From DTFZ01 sp050260375 (GTDB taxonomy: Bacteria > Bacillota > Clostridia > Christensenellales > SZUA-584), in contig JBLNCA010000039.1 of NCBI GenBank assembly GCA_050260375.1, forward strand, positions 70,539-134,538: 64,000 nt of DNA, written 5' to 3'. The notes beneath the pieces are model-generated. The model was not told where the DNA came from. It did not search any database and saw only the letters and a list, made by a program, of their open reading frames with translations. Position numbers and translations under genes: made by a program. Shown here one piece after another: positions 40,753-50,777 of this stretch. Within the stretch, counting starts at the first letter, position 1; the number at the start of each line of letters is the position of its first letter.

Positions 40753-41877
40753 TTGAAGATAATTGCATTTTATCTGCCGCAATTTCATGAAATACCCGAA
40801 AACAATGAGTGGTGGGGTAAAGGATTTACTGAATGGACAAATGTGAAAAGCGCAAAACCATTGTTTAAGGGTCATTATCAGCCGAGGATACCTTTGAATC
40901 AGAACTATTATAATTTGCTTGACCCCGAGACCAGGCAATGGCAAGCTGAGATTGCGAAGAAACATGGCGTATACGGCTTTTGTTATTATCACTACTGGTT
41001 TTTAGGAAAAAAGCTGCTGAACAAGCCGGCCGAGGAGATGCTGCGGCTAGGCCAACCTGATATGCCGTTTTGTTTCAGCTGGGCGAATGAAAGTTGGGTG
41101 CGCACCTGGGAGGGCAAGAGCAAACAGATACTAATAGCGCAGGAGTATGGCGGAAAAGAAGACTGGAAAAAGCACTTTGAATATCTTCTGCCGTTTTTTA
41201 ATGATAGAAGATACATACTCAAGGACGGTAAACCGTTCTTTATCATCTACCGACCAGAGCTTATGGATTGCTGTAATGAGATGCTCGACTACTGGCAGGA
41301 ACTTGCGATAAAAAGCGGACTCGGTGGGCTTACTATTGCCTATCAAAATGTGCATTTCAGCAGGAAGGCAGACAGGGATGAGAGTAGGTTCGCTTATGGA
41401 ATAGAATACCAGCCTGCAAACGCTTTTATGCGTTATTCCGATGATTATGTATCGAACCCAGTAAAAAGAGCGATAAGCGTCCTTAAGCGGCGGCTCAGAA
41501 AGCCTTATTGTATCATAACCGGCAGGGAAGATACGTCAAGACTACTTGATTTAGACTATGATGAGATATGGAGCTATGTGCTCTCACAGAAGCCCGATTC
41601 GGACAAAAAGATCCCCGGAGCATTCGTGGATTGGGATAATACGCCAAGGCACAAGGGACGCGGGAGCGTCTATAAAGGTGCAACGCCGGAGAAATTTCAG
41701 CGTTATTTGAGCAAACAAATACTTAGAGCTCGCGAAGTATATCATAAAGACATGCTCTTTTTATTCGCATGGAACGAGTGGGCAGAGGGAGGGTATCTGG
41801 AGCCAGACGAAAAATATCGTTATGCATACCTTGAAGCTATAAAAGCAGCCCTGGAAGAAACCGGAGAGTATGAATAA
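40753..41877 (+). CDS. WbsX-type glycoside hydrolase family 99-like protein
   Basis: This 374-residue protein belongs to the WbsX/Glyco_hydro_99-like family, found in many O-antigen and S-layer glycan clusters. It is recognised by IAFYLPQFHEIPENNEWWGKG at the N-terminus, GFCYYHYWFLGKKLL, FCFSWANESWVRTW and the C-terminal FAWNEWAEGGYLEPD. Its role in glycan assembly is not settled (transferase or endo-acting hydrolase). The start is TTG 40753 with AAGGAG upstream. It ends the transferase block before a gap with a promoter. Confidence 0.88.
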   Translation: MKIIAFYLPQFHEIPENNEWWGKGFTEWTNVKSAKPLFKGHYQPRIPLNQNYYNLLDPETRQWQAEIAKKHGVYGFCYYHYWFLGKKLLNKPAEEMLRLGQPDMPFCFSWANESWVRTWEGKSKQILIAQEYGGKEDWKKHFEYLLPFFNDRRYILKDGKPFFIIYRPELMDCCNEMLDYWQELAIKSGLGGLTIAYQNVHFSRKADRDESRFAYGIEYQPANAFMRYSDDYVSNPVKRAISVLKRRLRKPYCIITGREDTSRLLDLDYDEIWSYVLSQKPDSDKKIPGAFVDWDNTPRHKGRGSVYKGATPEKFQRYLSKQILRAREVYHKDMLFLFAWNEWAEGGYLEPDEKYRYAYLEAIKAALEETGEYE

Positions 41878-41919
41878 CCTATATCTTCTAATATCTAACT
41901 TTAATATAAGATATAAATG

Positions 41920-41948
41920 TTGAAACATAACATGCAATCTAGTATAAT
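41920..41948 (+). promoter_or_regulatory. Promoter of the Wzm/Wzt exporter operon
   Basis: TTGAAA (41920-41925), exactly 17 bases and TATAAT (41943-41948). Confidence 0.78.
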
Positions 41949-41958
41949 CTCCAATAGT

Positions 41959-41993
41959 CAAACTTATCTATATTCCTGATATAGGTAAGTTTG
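41959..41993 (+). promoter_or_regulatory. Leader hairpin upstream of the ABC exporter genes
   Basis: A 15-bp stem (41959-41973 with 41979-41993, one G-U) around the loop TCCTG begins about 5 bases after the predicted transcript start. It has no T run, so it is probably not a simple terminator. It could stabilise or regulate the exporter mRNA. Confidence 0.6.
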
Positions 41994-42020
41994 CGTGTAT
42001 AAGGATGTGTTGAATATTGT

Positions 42021-42815
42021 ATGAAATGGATTAAATTAAGAATACAAGGTTTTCTTCAATATAAGGAATTATTAAAGCAACTGGTAAGCAGAGATATCAA
42101 ACTTAAGTACCGTCGGAGCTTCCTTGGGTATCTCTGGAGTGTGTTAAATCCGCTGCTTATTATGATGGTGCTATCCTTTGTGTTTGCCTATTTATTCGAA
42201 GGAAAATTCGCAGTGCCCAATTTTGCAGTATATTTATTAACCGGTCAGGTAATTTTTAATTTTATGTCTGAATCGACCTCGTTAGCAATCGGCTCTATTA
42301 CAACCAATGCTGCTTTAATTAAAAAGACTTATGTGCCAAAGTATATATTCACAGTGTCCAAAGTAACTAGCACGCTTGTGAATTTTCTGTTTTCAATGGT
42401 TGCTTTGTGGATTGTAATGCTGGTAACTGGAGTCCGTATTACGCTTTGGTTTTTAATGTTTCCTGTCATAATAATTGAAGTGTATATTTTCAGTCTTGGA
42501 CTTGGCCTTTTTTTAGCACAGGCTGCAGTTTTTTTCAGAGATATCCAGTATATATATGGTGTTTTGCTTACTGCTTGGATGTATATGACACCATTATTCT
42601 ATCCAATAGATATCTTGCATGGGGTTATCCGTAATGTGGTATTGTATTGGAATCCAATGTATTATTACGTAAAGCAATTCAGAGATGCAGTTTTGTATGG
42701 GCAGATGTCCGAACCGTATCTTATTATTGGCGGAGTTGCTTTTGCTATAGTATTCTTGGCGCTTGGTATAATAACATTCGTCCGGAATCAGGATAAATTT
42801 ATTTTATATATATAA
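42021..42815 (+). CDS. Polysaccharide ABC exporter permease (Wzm/TagG-like)
   Basis: This 264-residue ABC-2-type permease has six membrane helices. It starts with a cytoplasmic amphipathic part (YKELLKQLVSRDIKLKYRRSFLGYLWSVLNPLLIM), as in Wzm and TagG. With the ATPase that follows it moves undecaprenyl-linked polysaccharide across the membrane. It has its own promoter and a leader hairpin. No close Shine-Dalgarno is seen; AAGGATGTG lies about 12 bases upstream. Confidence 0.93.
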   Translation: MKWIKLRIQGFLQYKELLKQLVSRDIKLKYRRSFLGYLWSVLNPLLIMMVLSFVFAYLFEGKFAVPNFAVYLLTGQVIFNFMSESTSLAIGSITTNAALIKKTYVPKYIFTVSKVTSTLVNFLFSMVALWIVMLVTGVRITLWFLMFPVIIIEVYIFSLGLGLFLAQAAVFFRDIQYIYGVLLTAWMYMTPLFYPIDILHGVIRNVVLYWNPMYYYVKQFRDAVLYGQMSEPYLIIGGVAFAIVFLALGIITFVRNQDKFILYI

Positions 42816-42829
42816 GGTGTACGAAAGGC

Positions 42830-43570
42830 ATGGACTATATTATTTCTGTCGACCATGTGTCTGTACGTTTCAATCTTGCATCAGAGCGTATTGATAGCAT
42901 AAAAGAGTATTTTATCAAGTTGGTAAAACGTCAGCTGATGTTTCAGGAGTTTTTTGCGCTGAAAGATGTCAACCTGCATATAAAACCGGGAGAGTCTTGG
43001 GGGATTATCGGAGTTAATGGTTCGGGAAAGTCGACTCTGCTTAAGCTGATTTGTGGTATTTTAAAACCATACAAAGGCACTGTTGCAATAGCTGGAACTG
43101 TAGCTCCGCTTATTGAATTGGGAGCCGGATTTGACATGGATCTTACAGCCCGGGAAAATATCTTTTTAAATGGCGCGGTGCTAGGCTATTCAAAACAATT
43201 TATGAGGGATAAGTTTGATGAGATTGTAGAATTCTCTGAGTTGCATGATTTTCTCGATGTACCTATAAAAAATTACTCTTCTGGTATGGCGGCACGTCTT
43301 GGATTTGCCATTGCCACAATGGTCCGTCCGCAAATACTGATTATCGATGAATTGCTTGCTGTTGGCGATTATGCTTTCCAGCTAAAATGTGAGCAACGTA
43401 TGAATGAAATGCTATCAAATGGCACAACGCTGCTTTATGTATCGCATTCTCATGAGTCTGTAAAAAAACTATGTACACATGCTCTTTGGCTTGACAAGGG
43501 GCAGGAGAGAATGCACGGAGAAGCTGCTAGTGTATGTGACGCTTATATTAGCGAACTTGGTAGTCTGTAG
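42830..43570 (+). CDS. Polysaccharide ABC exporter ATPase (Wzt/TagH-like)
   Basis: This 246-residue ATPase is the partner of the preceding permease. Walker A is GVNGSGKSTLLKL, the signature is NYSSGMAARLGFAIAT, and Walker B is ILIIDELLAVGD, with a switch His in SHSHES. The ATPase ends shortly after the nucleotide domain and lacks the C-terminal carbohydrate-binding domain seen in some Wzt proteins. Chain-length control by a capped chain end is therefore less likely here. It starts 14 bases after the permease stop. Confidence 0.94.
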   Translation: MDYIISVDHVSVRFNLASERIDSIKEYFIKLVKRQLMFQEFFALKDVNLHIKPGESWGIIGVNGSGKSTLLKLICGILKPYKGTVAIAGTVAPLIELGAGFDMDLTARENIFLNGAVLGYSKQFMRDKFDEIVEFSELHDFLDVPIKNYSSGMAARLGFAIATMVRPQILIIDELLAVGDYAFQLKCEQRMNEMLSNGTTLLYVSHSHESVKKLCTHALWLDKGQERMHGEAASVCDAYISELGSL

Positions 43571-43586
43571 TATTGGAGGAACAATT

Positions 43587-45782
43587 ATGGAAGTTAATCA
43601 TATAAAGCAACTTGGCAAAAAAGTTGTTGATACATTAAAAAGGGAGGGGATAGTCCAACTTTTTAAAAAAAGCTTAGTTTATTTATATAGGCATCTGTTT
43701 CAAAAGAAAATTGACACTAACTCTCCTGAAAAAACTTTTATGGATGTGCTTTTTATCAACGGCTGTTACCTACCGCATCCCTCCAGGTATCGTGTAAGCC
43801 ATCAAAGAGAGCAATTAATTGCAAACGGGATAGCGAGTAATGAAGTTTTCTATGAACAGCTGAATTTAGATATGGTAAAGAATTACAGATGTTTTATATT
43901 CTTCCGATGCCCTATTACTGAAACGGTAAAAGATTTTATATTAAAGGCAAAAGAAAATCATAAAACAGTACTCTTTGACATCGATGATTTGGTCATTGAT
44001 ACGGTTTATACCGATAAAATAAAATATGTTCAATCTATGCCCAAAAAAGAAAAGGTGCTCTATGATGAAGGCGTTAACCGGATGCAAGCGGTTTTACGCA
44101 TGTGTGATGCAGCGATTACAACGACGGAACGTCTTGCTGAGGAATTGAAAAGATACGTGCCCGAAGTATATATTAACAGGAATACCGCTTCGGAACGTAT
44201 GGTAGAGCTTTCCCTTGAGGCGATAAATCAATGCAATAAAAAGAGAAAAGAAGACAACTATATAAAAATTGGATACTTCAGCGGCAGTATAACGCATAAT
44301 GACGATATTTTGATGATACTTCCGGTATTAGAAAGAATTCTTTCTGAAAATGAAAATGTTCAGCTGCACTTTGTGGGGGAACTCGATATACCTCTTGAAT
44401 TAAAACCATTTGAGAATCGGATTGTTGCACATAAGTTTATGAGATGGGAAGAACTACCCCAATATATTGCATCTATGGACATAAATATTGCTCCGCTGGA
44501 AGATACAATATTTAATGAGGCAAAATCTGAAAACAAATGGGTAGAAGCAGCCTTGGTCAAAGTACCTACTATTGCTAGCAAAGTTGGCGCCATGGATCGT
44601 ATGATCGAACACAATAAAACAGGTATGCTTTGCTCAAATAACGAAGAATGGTACAATTCTTTGGTAAGCCTGATACAAGATACAAACAAAAGAAAAGCTA
44701 TTGCTGAGAGAGCTCATCATTATGTTTTAAAACACTGCACTACGATTTATACCGGTTTTGCATTTGCACAATATATTAAAAGCAAACTTAATCCCAATAT
44801 TGCTTTTATTGTTCCTTCGATTCAAACCAGCGGTGGGATCCTTGTTGTCTTAAAACACTGCCTGATACTTAAAAATGCTGGTTATGATGTCCTTCTTATA
44901 AATGAAGATAGAGATTCAACCGACGTAATAAAAGGAGGACAAACATTAAATGTTATTTCGAGAAAAGAAGTGGATATACAGGGCTCGTTTGATAAAGCGG
45001 TTGCAACATTATGGTCAACTACATTTTTTTTGAGGGTATATCCAAATATAAAGGAGCGTTTTTATCTTGTTCAGAACTTTGAAACTGATTTTTACGAACA
45101 TGGGAGAGCATTTAAAATTCTGGCCAATCAGACGTATAGTATCTCGGTACCTTCTGTCAATTACATAACAATTTCAAAATGGTGTCAGGAGTGGCTTAAA
45201 GTAAAATTCCTGAAGGAATCGAAATATGCGCCCAACGGGATTGATTTGTCAATTTTCCACCCCGGTCCAAGAGAATTTGAAGCAAGGATACGCATTCTGG
45301 TAGAAGGAAACAGTGAAGATTATTATAAAAATGTTGACGAGAGTTTTCGCATAGTCGAGAAACTCGATCCGAACAGGTATGAAGTGTGGTATATGTCATA
45401 TAAGGGGGAGCCCAAAAGCTGGTACCGTGTAGATAGGTTTCTTCATAAAGTTCCATATGAAGAAGTTCCTGCTGTCTATTCTCAATGCCACATACTTTTA
45501 AAGTCAAGTATACTTGAAAGCTTTTCTTATCCACCTCTTGAAATGATGGCTACTGGGGGCTTTGTGGTTGTTTCACCTAATGAAGGAAATCTAGAGTATT
45601 TGCGGGATGGAGAAAATTGTTTGATGTACGAACCCGGTAATATAGACGATGCGGTAGGAAAAATAGAAACTATAGTAAGCGATCCTTTTCTTCGTAGAAG
45701 ATTATATATAAAAGGCATAGAGACAGCTCAAAGCAGAGACTGGGCTTTAATAGAAAAGGATATTCTATCTTTATATGGCTGA
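43587..45782 (+). CDS. Two-domain glycosyltransferase (GT4-like plus WsaF-like)
   Basis: This 731-residue protein has two GT-B-like units. The first (about 45-400) shows RYRVSHQREQL, LFDIDDLVID and the GYFSGSITHNDDILMIL and IAPLEDTIFNEAKSENKWVEA blocks. The second (about 405-731) starts PNIAFIVPSIQTSGGILVVL and contains YLVQNFETDFY, ISKWCQEWL and SILESFSYPPLEMMATGG, like the rhamnosyltransferase WsaF of an S-layer glycan. ATG 43587 follows GGAGGA. Two bonds may be made by one protein (inference). Confidence 0.85.
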   Translation: MEVNHIKQLGKKVVDTLKREGIVQLFKKSLVYLYRHLFQKKIDTNSPEKTFMDVLFINGCYLPHPSRYRVSHQREQLIANGIASNEVFYEQLNLDMVKNYRCFIFFRCPITETVKDFILKAKENHKTVLFDIDDLVIDTVYTDKIKYVQSMPKKEKVLYDEGVNRMQAVLRMCDAAITTTERLAEELKRYVPEVYINRNTASERMVELSLEAINQCNKKRKEDNYIKIGYFSGSITHNDDILMILPVLERILSENENVQLHFVGELDIPLELKPFENRIVAHKFMRWEELPQYIASMDINIAPLEDTIFNEAKSENKWVEAALVKVPTIASKVGAMDRMIEHNKTGMLCSNNEEWYNSLVSLIQDTNKRKAIAERAHHYVLKHCTTIYTGFAFAQYIKSKLNPNIAFIVPSIQTSGGILVVLKHCLILKNAGYDVLLINEDRDSTDVIKGGQTLNVISRKEVDIQGSFDKAVATLWSTTFFLRVYPNIKERFYLVQNFETDFYEHGRAFKILANQTYSISVPSVNYITISKWCQEWLKVKFLKESKYAPNGIDLSIFHPGPREFEARIRILVEGNSEDYYKNVDESFRIVEKLDPNRYEVWYMSYKGEPKSWYRVDRFLHKVPYEEVPAVYSQCHILLKSSILESFSYPPLEMMATGGFVVVSPNEGNLEYLRDGENCLMYEPGNIDDAVGKIETIVSDPFLRRRLYIKGIETAQSRDWALIEKDILSLYG

Positions 45783-45810
45783 TCTGGTCTAAGAAGGAAG
45801 GGATGAAAAA

Positions 45811-47268
45811 GTGGAAGAGAATTCATATAAAAATGAAAATAGGCTAAACAGCCTTTTACTGAGTCCTGAGAGAATCTTTTTAATCGTAGCCATAGTTGTC
45901 GGCTTTTTATTGTTGTTATTAACACCTCCAATGGCAGTTCCGGATGAGAATGCGCATTTCATCAATGCATATTCCGTTTCTCGGGGGAATTTTTTCGTTG
46001 ATATCGAGAACGGGCAGGCCGGTGTTTATATGCCGACGGTTTATATTGATTTTATTAACAATTACCTAAACCGATTCAACGGAGAAAACCGTCTGGAATC
46101 AAAGCATGATTTTTCGCAATACTATTTTGATAGTTGGTTTATGCATGATTTAAGCGGCCGGGAATTTTTACCAACCCAGTTAAGGGCGATAAACCCGGTT
46201 GGGTACCTAGTCTCAGGGTTTGGCATGGCCGTGGGCAATGTGTTGTGCCGGCCTTACTTAACGCCATACAATCTGTTGATATTTGGTAGAGCTTTTAATC
46301 TTATTTTTTATATTTCCATTATGTATCTGGCTTTAAAGACAACATTATATTTTAAAAAGACTATGCTCATATTATCATTAATGCCAATGAGTATTTTTTT
46401 AGCTGCATCATTATCGTACGATGCTATATTAATCCCCGTGTCATTTTTGCTATTTGCGTATTCTTCAAAATTTATCGGCGCACCAAGCGGATACTTAATC
46501 TCTAAAAAGGATATTCTCGTCATATTATTTGTAAGCTTTTTTTTAGCCGGAGTTAAGCTTGCATACTTTATTTTATTATTGGTTCTATTTGCCGTTCCCA
46601 AAGAGCGTTTTGGAACGAAAAAACGTTATATAATGTGTATTGGGATGGTTGTTGCTGTTGGTCTTCTTTCGTATGGCATACCGGCTTTCTTTAATAATCA
46701 GGCTCTCAGGGAAGTTACGATAGATTCAAGCACTTATTCCGCAGCGCAGGTTAAATTTCTTTTATCCCATATTCTGCAGGCACCACGAATTTTGCTAAAC
46801 TCATTCAGACAAATGGGACCGTTCTACGCTAATGGCTTCTTTGGTATTTTGGGTAATCTGGATACAAACTTTCCTGTTCCGGTACATAAATTGTTTTATA
46901 TAGTATTAATATTAATCGTATTTGTCGAGGCGCTGGAAACGAGAAAATGGTTATGGAAAACTAAGCTTTTTTCCACAATAGCTATTTTTATTATAATCGT
47001 AGGTATATTCTTTGCTACATATATAGGGTGGACATCTTTGCCGTGGGTGGCTGGAGTTGGAGCAGACTATGTTTCCGGTGTGCAAGGAAGGTATTTTATA
47101 CCGATAGCACTGTTTATATGCATTATATTTACGAATCCTTTATATTTGAAGTTTCCTGAGAGGGTCCGTTTAATTATCAGTAAAAGTTCTAGTGTCATTT
47201 CGTCGCTTACTCCTGTATTATGCGGGGGATTGACGGTAGTTACGATACTTTTAAGGTACTGGTGTTGA
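45811..47268 (+). CDS. DUF2142 multispanning membrane protein
   Basis: This 485-residue membrane protein has about eleven helices and an outside loop near the N-terminus (TPPMAVPDENAHFINAYSVS) that is the mark of DUF2142. Such proteins are found in polysaccharide clusters and are thought to act as GT-C-type glycosyltransferases that use polyprenyl-phosphate sugars. The start is GTG 45811 with GAAGGGA upstream. A polyprenyl-phosphate GT2 and a DUF2304 protein lie just downstream on the other strand and could supply its donor (inference). Confidence 0.83.
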   Translation: MEENSYKNENRLNSLLLSPERIFLIVAIVVGFLLLLLTPPMAVPDENAHFINAYSVSRGNFFVDIENGQAGVYMPTVYIDFINNYLNRFNGENRLESKHDFSQYYFDSWFMHDLSGREFLPTQLRAINPVGYLVSGFGMAVGNVLCRPYLTPYNLLIFGRAFNLIFYISIMYLALKTTLYFKKTMLILSLMPMSIFLAASLSYDAILIPVSFLLFAYSSKFIGAPSGYLISKKDILVILFVSFFLAGVKLAYFILLLVLFAVPKERFGTKKRYIMCIGMVVAVGLLSYGIPAFFNNQALREVTIDSSTYSAAQVKFLLSHILQAPRILLNSFRQMGPFYANGFFGILGNLDTNFPVPVHKLFYIVLILIVFVEALETRKWLWKTKLFSTIAIFIIIVGIFFATYIGWTSLPWVAGVGADYVSGVQGRYFIPIALFICIIFTNPLYLKFPERVRLIISKSSSVISSLTPVLCGGLTVVTILLRYWC

Positions 47269-47402
47269 GCGTAATTAAGGTATCAGGAGATTAACGGCAG
47301 TTTAATAAAATATCTACCGTTATTGTTCTCTGAGATATACATTTAGGTATATTTGCCTAATAACTTAATATAGGAGGGTATAAAAAGTAAGATAGCTTTA
47401 AT
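47269..47402. other. Convergent gap with a weak hairpin
   Basis: TAACGG (47292-47297) and CCGTTA (47317-47322) could form a weak hairpin between the convergent genes. Nothing else is visible. Confidence 0.3.
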
Positions 47403-47753
47403 TTATTCTTTAATATGATTTCTAACTTTTTCTTCAAGAAGCGCGGTATATTGTGTAAGATGTTTTATTCTGGCAGACAACCTGGTAATTATAATAGTTA
47501 AAGTAAACGATATCAGCAATATGAAAAGTATTGCAAAAAGGAAAACTGCGTTTACTGGCTCAATAATTCCAATTAAAGAAGATATAAATACTGCAATCTC
47601 AGGGAATATGCTGAACAGGAGCATTACCAGGGAGGTTAGCATCCAAACTAAAGTATATTTTAAATTCAGCTTTTCTCTTCTCAGCATTATGATTACAATT
47701 GCAAAGAAAACGGTGCATACAACTATAAGAAAAATACGAAGACTTAATACCAT
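47403..47753 (-). CDS. DUF2304 small membrane protein
   Basis: This 116-residue protein has three hydrophobic helices and the DUF2304 layout: a first helix, the MLRREKLNLKYTLVWMLTSLVMLL core, a third helix and a charged coiled tail. It is usually paired with a DPM1-like GT2, as here, where it follows the GT2 gene by 13 bases on the same strand. It may help flip or present the polyprenyl-phosphate sugar. No exact function is established. Confidence 0.85.
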   Translation of the reverse strand: MVLSLRIFLIVVCTVFFAIVIIMLRREKLNLKYTLVWMLTSLVMLLFSIFPEIAVFISSLIGIIEPVNAVFLFAILFILLISFTLTIIITRLSARIKHLTQYTALLEEKVRNHIKE

Positions 47754-47766
47754 ATTTATAACCCTC

Positions 47767-48471
47767 TCAGTTTTTTTTTGTTTTTGGTTTAATGTAAGTT
47801 ATGATTACGGCAATAACGACTTTTATCATATAATAAATAGATTTTAAAAGATTAATTGAGCTTTTGCCACCTTTTCGTTCCCTCATAACAACTGGTATTT
47901 CTTTAATGGTATATCCATTCTTAATCAGTGACACGATGCTTTCCGGTTCTGGATAATCGGTTGCATAATTTTCACTTAGAAATTCGATTGCCGATTTACC
48001 AGCAGCACGGAATCCCGAAGTTGCATCTGTTATTCTTACATGCGTAAGTAAAGAAATAAGCCGTCTAAATAAATTGACGCCAAATCTTCTAAATAAGGTA
48101 GTTTGAAAACCCTCCTTTTTAATAAAACGAGACCCAATAACAAAATCCGCTTCGTTATTAATGATGGGCATTATTAAAGAGGAAAGATATGATGCATCAT
48201 GCTGTCCGTCCCCATCAAATTGTACGACAATATCATATCCATTTTGAAGAGCGTAGAGATATCCTGTTTGTACTGCAATGCCGATTCCGGAATTGATAGG
48301 CATGTTGATATAATTAAAGCGCTCATTTTTACATATATCAAGTGTAGTGTCGGTTGAACAGTCGTTAATAATAACGTAATCAAAATCTGGAGCGTTACCC
48401 TTTAAATCCTTGATAACACCTATAATGTTCTCTTCTTCATTATAGGCCGGTATTATCACGAGCTTCTTCAT
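47767..48471 (-). CDS. Polyprenyl-phosphate glycosyltransferase (DPM1-like GT2)
   Basis: This 234-residue GT2 enzyme resembles dolichol/undecaprenyl-phosphate mannosyl- or glucosyltransferases. Its motifs are IIPAYNEEENIIGVIKDL, IINDCSTDTTL, the VQFDGDGQHDA metal site and DATSGFRAAGKSAIEF. The C-terminal part contains hydrophobic stretches but no full membrane domain. ATG 48471 follows GAGGTT; a longer frame from 48534 adds 21 unlike residues without a ribosome-binding site. It runs against the rest of the island, with DUF2304 behind it. Confidence 0.9.
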   Translation of the reverse strand: MKKLVIIPAYNEEENIIGVIKDLKGNAPDFDYVIINDCSTDTTLDICKNERFNYINMPINSGIGIAVQTGYLYALQNGYDIVVQFDGDGQHDASYLSSLIMPIINNEADFVIGSRFIKKEGFQTTLFRRFGVNLFRRLISLLTHVRITDATSGFRAAGKSAIEFLSENYATDYPEPESIVSLIKNGYTIKEIPVVMRERKGGKSSINLLKSIYYMIKVVIAVIITYIKPKTKKN

Positions 48472-48681
48472 ATAATAACCTCTTATACATTTACAGTTGT
48501 TGCCTGCATTGAAAGTAATAATACCATAACTCAATAATTTATGTCCAGATTCGTTTTAATTAGTTTAATATACCTAGTTAGTTTATAAACCCACGTAACT
48601 AATATTTAATTGTTGAAGTTAAGATACTTTATATGCAATAATGAAGAAAAATACTATAATGCAATGGAGAACGGAGGAAAA

Positions 48682-49503
48682 ATGGAATCAGCTAATATAC
48701 ATACTTTTGCCATTATGGCATATAAATCCGCTTCTTTTTTAGAAGATACTATAAAATCAATCATTGCTAAAAATGTTAAAAGCGAGGTATATATAACTAC
48801 ATCAACACCATCAGAACATATTGCAGGTTAGCAGACAAGTATGGGTTACCTTTATATATCAACCATGGGGAAAAAGGTATTAAAGGTGATTGGGAATTTG
48901 CATTGGCGTGTTCAAAAACAAAATACATAACATTGACGCATCAGGATGATATTTATTACCCGGATTTTACAGAGAGCGCATTAAGGGTATTAGAACCAAA
49001 CCCTGATTCAATCATTGCCTTTTCAAATTACAATAAAATAGATGAGTCCGGTAATATTAGGAAGACGAATAATATGCTTCGAATAAAGCGATTATTACTA
49101 TGGCCATTTCTATTTACCGGTTCTCTCGAAAAATGCTTCTGGAAAAAAGCGATTCTTTGCTTTGGAAATCCGATTTGTGCTCCCAAGTGTTACATATAAT
49201 CTAGATAAAGTTGACAGGGCAGATTTATTTTCGGAAGATTATAATGCACTTGCTTTAGATTGGCACGCATGGATTAAATTAGCTAAAATGGATGGCCGCT
49301 TTTGCTATATAAAAAAGATAATCATGAGTCATCGCATTCACCAAAGATCAGAAACTACAGAAGGAATAAACAGCGGACAAAGATATAAAGATGATCTGCG
49401 TATTTTTTCGAGCCTTTGGCCAAAATGGATTGCGAAAATTCTTGCAAATTATACTCCGCAAGTTATTGATCAAATGGCAGAGGATAAAAGCAATAGGAGC
49501 TAA
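48682..49503 (+). pseudogene. Glycosyltransferase family 2 gene broken by two frameshifts
   Basis: Three frames join into one GT2 protein. Frame one begins MESANIHTFAIMAYKSASFL after GGAGG (48682) and hits a stop at 48829. Frame two carries LADKYGLPLYINHGEKGIKG and the TLTHQDDIYYPDF motif. Frame three (from about 49183) continues SVTYNLDKVDRADLF and ALDWHAWIKLAKMDG to 49503. The breaks are near 48825 (one base lost) and near 49180 (an extra base in a C run, GCTCCCAAG). Decay or local assembly error are both possible. Confidence 0.82.
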
Positions 49504-49512
49504 AGAATCTTA

Positions 49513-50777
49513 ATGAGAGAAAATAAACCATTGCCAGCCATAAAAAGCACTTTATTTTGGTTTAGTATCGGGACTACATTCTATTTGTTTTCGCAATGGA
49601 TTTTAACCATTTTAGTTCCTAGAATAGCAGGAATGAGTGTGGCTGGTGACTATTCATGCTTTAGCATCTTCAAAAATAGTATATCAACTAGCATTGTTTG
49701 GAATGCGGACTTTTCAGATATCGGATATAAATAATCAATATTCGGACAAGGAATATGTTTTTTCTCGATGGATAACATGTATAATTGGTATTGTTTTTGG
49801 AGTTTTGTTCTGTCTATTATCTGCAAATTCGGCCCAACAGAAATTATATATTTTTATTTACATGATATTTCGTTTATCCGAAGCAGGTATGGATGTATTG
49901 CATGGAGTAATGCAAAGCTCAAGCAGAATGGATGTTGCAGGGAAGTCATTAATAATTCGCGGAATTATTGATACATCAATTTTTGTCATTGCTTTACTAA
50001 TATCAAAGCAACTGCTTGAACCTTTGATCATCATGGCTTTATTTTCGTTATTATGGACATTCTTTTACGAATATCCATATGTAAAATCCATAAATAAAGT
50101 TAATAAAGGATAATGAGTCTCGAGTTTCAGTAAAAAAACAATTGACTCTCCTAATTTCGTGTTTTCCTATTTTAATCAGTAATCTTGTATATGCCCTGAT
50201 TATATTTTTATCAAGATATTATATAGAACGTATTTATGGTTCGAATTCACTGGGAGTATATGCATCAATATCGGCTCCGGCGCTCGTTATACCCATGTTG
50301 GCCTCATATATCTATACTCCATTCATGCCACTTTTTTCAAAATACTTTATGGACAATGATAAATCCTTACTCATTAAACTGATAAAAAAACTCGGATTAA
50401 TAATATTATTTTTAGGAACGTTAATTCTTTTAGCAGGTTATTTTTTAGGAGAGTGGGGCCTTACCCTTTTGTTTGGAGAGGAAATAAGAGAATATGTATA
50501 CTTGCTGGTGCCGATACTGATAAGCGTCATTTGCACTGCACTGGTGTTTTATCTAAATTCTATTGTTATTAGTTTGCGTGATTTTAAAACCCTTATAATA
50601 GGTTCGTTAATCGCAGTATTGTTTAGCCTGATATTACCATATAATTTTGTTAGCAATTCTATTAACGGTGCAAGCATTTATCTAATAGTAGTTCAGTCAA
50701 TACAAGTTGTAGTTGTAGCTATTGGCCTAATTAGAAAGATAAGACATGGGCATGTTCAAATTATGGCCAACAAATAA
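49513..50777 (+). pseudogene. Wzx-type polysaccharide flippase broken by frameshifts
   Basis: Three frames together encode a multispanning MATE/Wzx-like flippase. The first starts MRENKPLPAIKSTLFWF (49513) and leaves frame near 49680. The second holds MRTFQISDINNQYSDKEYVF and YIFIYMIFRLSEAGMDVLHG to 50113. The third resumes near 50115 with ESRVSVKKQLTLLIS and ends at 50777 with FNLVSN-like hydrophobic helices. With no intact reading frame it cannot work unless the shifts are sequencing errors. The Wzm/Wzt ABC exporter is the remaining route for export. Confidence 0.82.
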
